64,000 nt of DNA from Cylindrotheca closterium (lineage: Eukaryota > Bacillariophyta > Bacillariophyceae > Bacillariales > Bacillariaceae). Under the pieces are notes generated by a model. That model had not been told where the DNA came from. It saw only the letters and a list, made by a program, of their open reading frames with translations, and did not search any database. Shown in pieces: positions 63,399 through 64,000 of this stretch (positions are counted from its first letter, which is position 1; every line of letters begins with the position of its first letter). Made by a program: the position numbers and the translations under genes. The DNA lies in assembly GCA_933822405.4 (NCBI GenBank), contig CAKOGP040002169.1:148119-212118 (forward strand). Reading direction: 5' to 3'.

Positions 63399-64000
63399 CT
63401 ACAACCCTAACCCCAACCCTTGTTCCTTGCTTTGATTACACAAGATATTCTTCTCAACCGGATACCCTTGCCACTCCATGAACAACTTAGTCCATAGTAT
63501 CATCGTGACAACATTGTCAACAGCAATCAGTTCCGCTTCTGTACTGCTTCTGCTGTTTAGCTTTTGTTTCTTCAACATCACTTGAGCTGCACCTCCTCCA
63601 AAGGACAGAGTGCCGCCAGTATGGCTCTTGAAATCTGGATGCACCGCAAATGATGCGTCGATCATCCATTTCATGACTTGTAGTGATTCAGCGGAAAGTG
63701 TCAGGTGATACAACAATGTACAAAACAACTATCCCATCATACAAACACACTTCTTCCAATCAGACTCTGTAGGCTCTCAAACTCTCGAGGCAAGAATAGT
63801 AATCGTTGGATGGATATCCAAACGAGCTCTCTTAGAGACATAAAGTCCCCTTGCAACAGTAGTATGAAAGATGTGACGGTACTCAGCATTGAGTAACTTT
63901 CCTTTCCCAGCCTCCAGTAAATCGTTACCAGCTGGTGTTTCCTGCTTTGAATCCTTGTTGAACTTGATAGGAAAATCTTCCAACATGTTCTTGACATAGT
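63399..64000 (-). mobile_element. Copia-type (Ty1) retrotransposon fragment, RT/RNase H end
   Basis: Minus strand, entering from the right edge. Frames at ~63986-63777 read PAGNDLLEAGKGKLL … FHTTVARGLYVSKRARLDI, and 63728-63399 reads MKWMIDASFAVHPDFKSHTGGTLSFG … KKQKLNSRSSTEAELIAVD … LWTKLFMEWQGY, the Copia connection and RNase H domain. A frame change separates the two parts near 63750, so the copy is probably dead. The usual DNxSA motif after RNase H is missing: the frame runs into a telomere-like GGGTTGGGGTTAGGGTTG and stops. No LTR is visible. Confidence 0.9.
63402..63422. repeat. Short interstitial telomere-like CCCTAA sequence
   Basis: The plus strand reads accctaaccccaaccctt, i.e. GGGTTAGGG-like on the other strand, exactly where the Copia RNase H sequence breaks off. 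Too short to be a telomere. Confidence 0.5.

Noticed and set aside
63401..63422. Telomere end
   Set aside because: Only about three repeat units and flanked by unique sequence on both sides; interstitial at best.
1..64000. tRNA, rRNA and CRISPR arrays
   Set aside because: Scanned by eye for T-arm GTTCGAATC-type motifs and spaced repeats; no convincing cloverleaf or array. A tRNAscan run would be decisive.

Overview
The window reads as nuclear DNA of a photosynthetic stramenopile, most likely a pennate diatom. The species cannot be named from the sequence. Supporting signs are: short GT-AG introns of about 70-170 bases; secreted-type leaders ending in a Phe-containing cleavage motif (…TSA|FLKS, …VQG|FQP, …VQS|FSN), which resemble the diatom ASAFAP plastid-import signal; a membrane guanylate cyclase fused to a phosphodiesterase; a CRAL-TRIO protein ending in a DUF6824-type domain; and a Copia retrotransposon. 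One 10-N gap sits at 33365-33374. Several single-frame ORFs are exons, so spliced models are given wherever splice sites and reading phase agree.

Layout. 0-10 kb: the 3' part of a GBF1/GNOM-type ARF-GEF, a urea transporter with a C-terminal EF-hand, a multi-pass membrane protein, a small unknown protein and an arylamine N-acetyltransferase. 11.5-18.3 kb: the 1206-residue guanylate cyclase/phosphodiesterase fusion (seven exons) and an RFC clamp-loader subunit. 18.3-21.2 kb: mostly non-coding, with a decayed gene and a dispersed repeat. 21.2-30.8 kb: a repeat/coiled-coil protein, a CNNM-type DUF21/CBS membrane protein divergent from a P-loop ATPase with EF-hands, and a SNIP1-type FHA protein. 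31-41.6 kb: a PP2C phosphatase, a coiled-coil protein interrupted by the N gap, two small plastid-targeted-looking proteins, an ARM-repeat protein and a plastid-type AlgH/DUF179 protein (four exons). 42-51 kb: a histidine-phosphatase protein, the CRAL-TRIO/DUF6824 gene and its upstream relic, a DUF1971 protein, decayed coding sequence and a glutathione S-transferase. 51.5-60.2 kb: a SufE-MnmA fusion head-to-head with a class-2 dihydroorotate dehydrogenase, a sulfotransferase-like membrane protein and a frame-disrupted locus. 60.7-64 kb: a dead DDE transposase, a UEV1/MMS2 ubiquitin-conjugating variant and the truncated end of a Copia element.

There is no operon-like organisation; the genes are mostly unrelated housekeeping and signalling functions. 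The most notable item is the single plastid-targeted-looking polypeptide that joins a SufE sulfur acceptor to the tRNA 2-thiouridylase MnmA. Three genes (urea transporter, N-acetyltransferase, CRAL-TRIO/DUF6824) each have a broken partial copy of themselves just 5' of the gene. Intergenic DNA also carries a hairpin element in two copies and many GTAC-rich palindromes.
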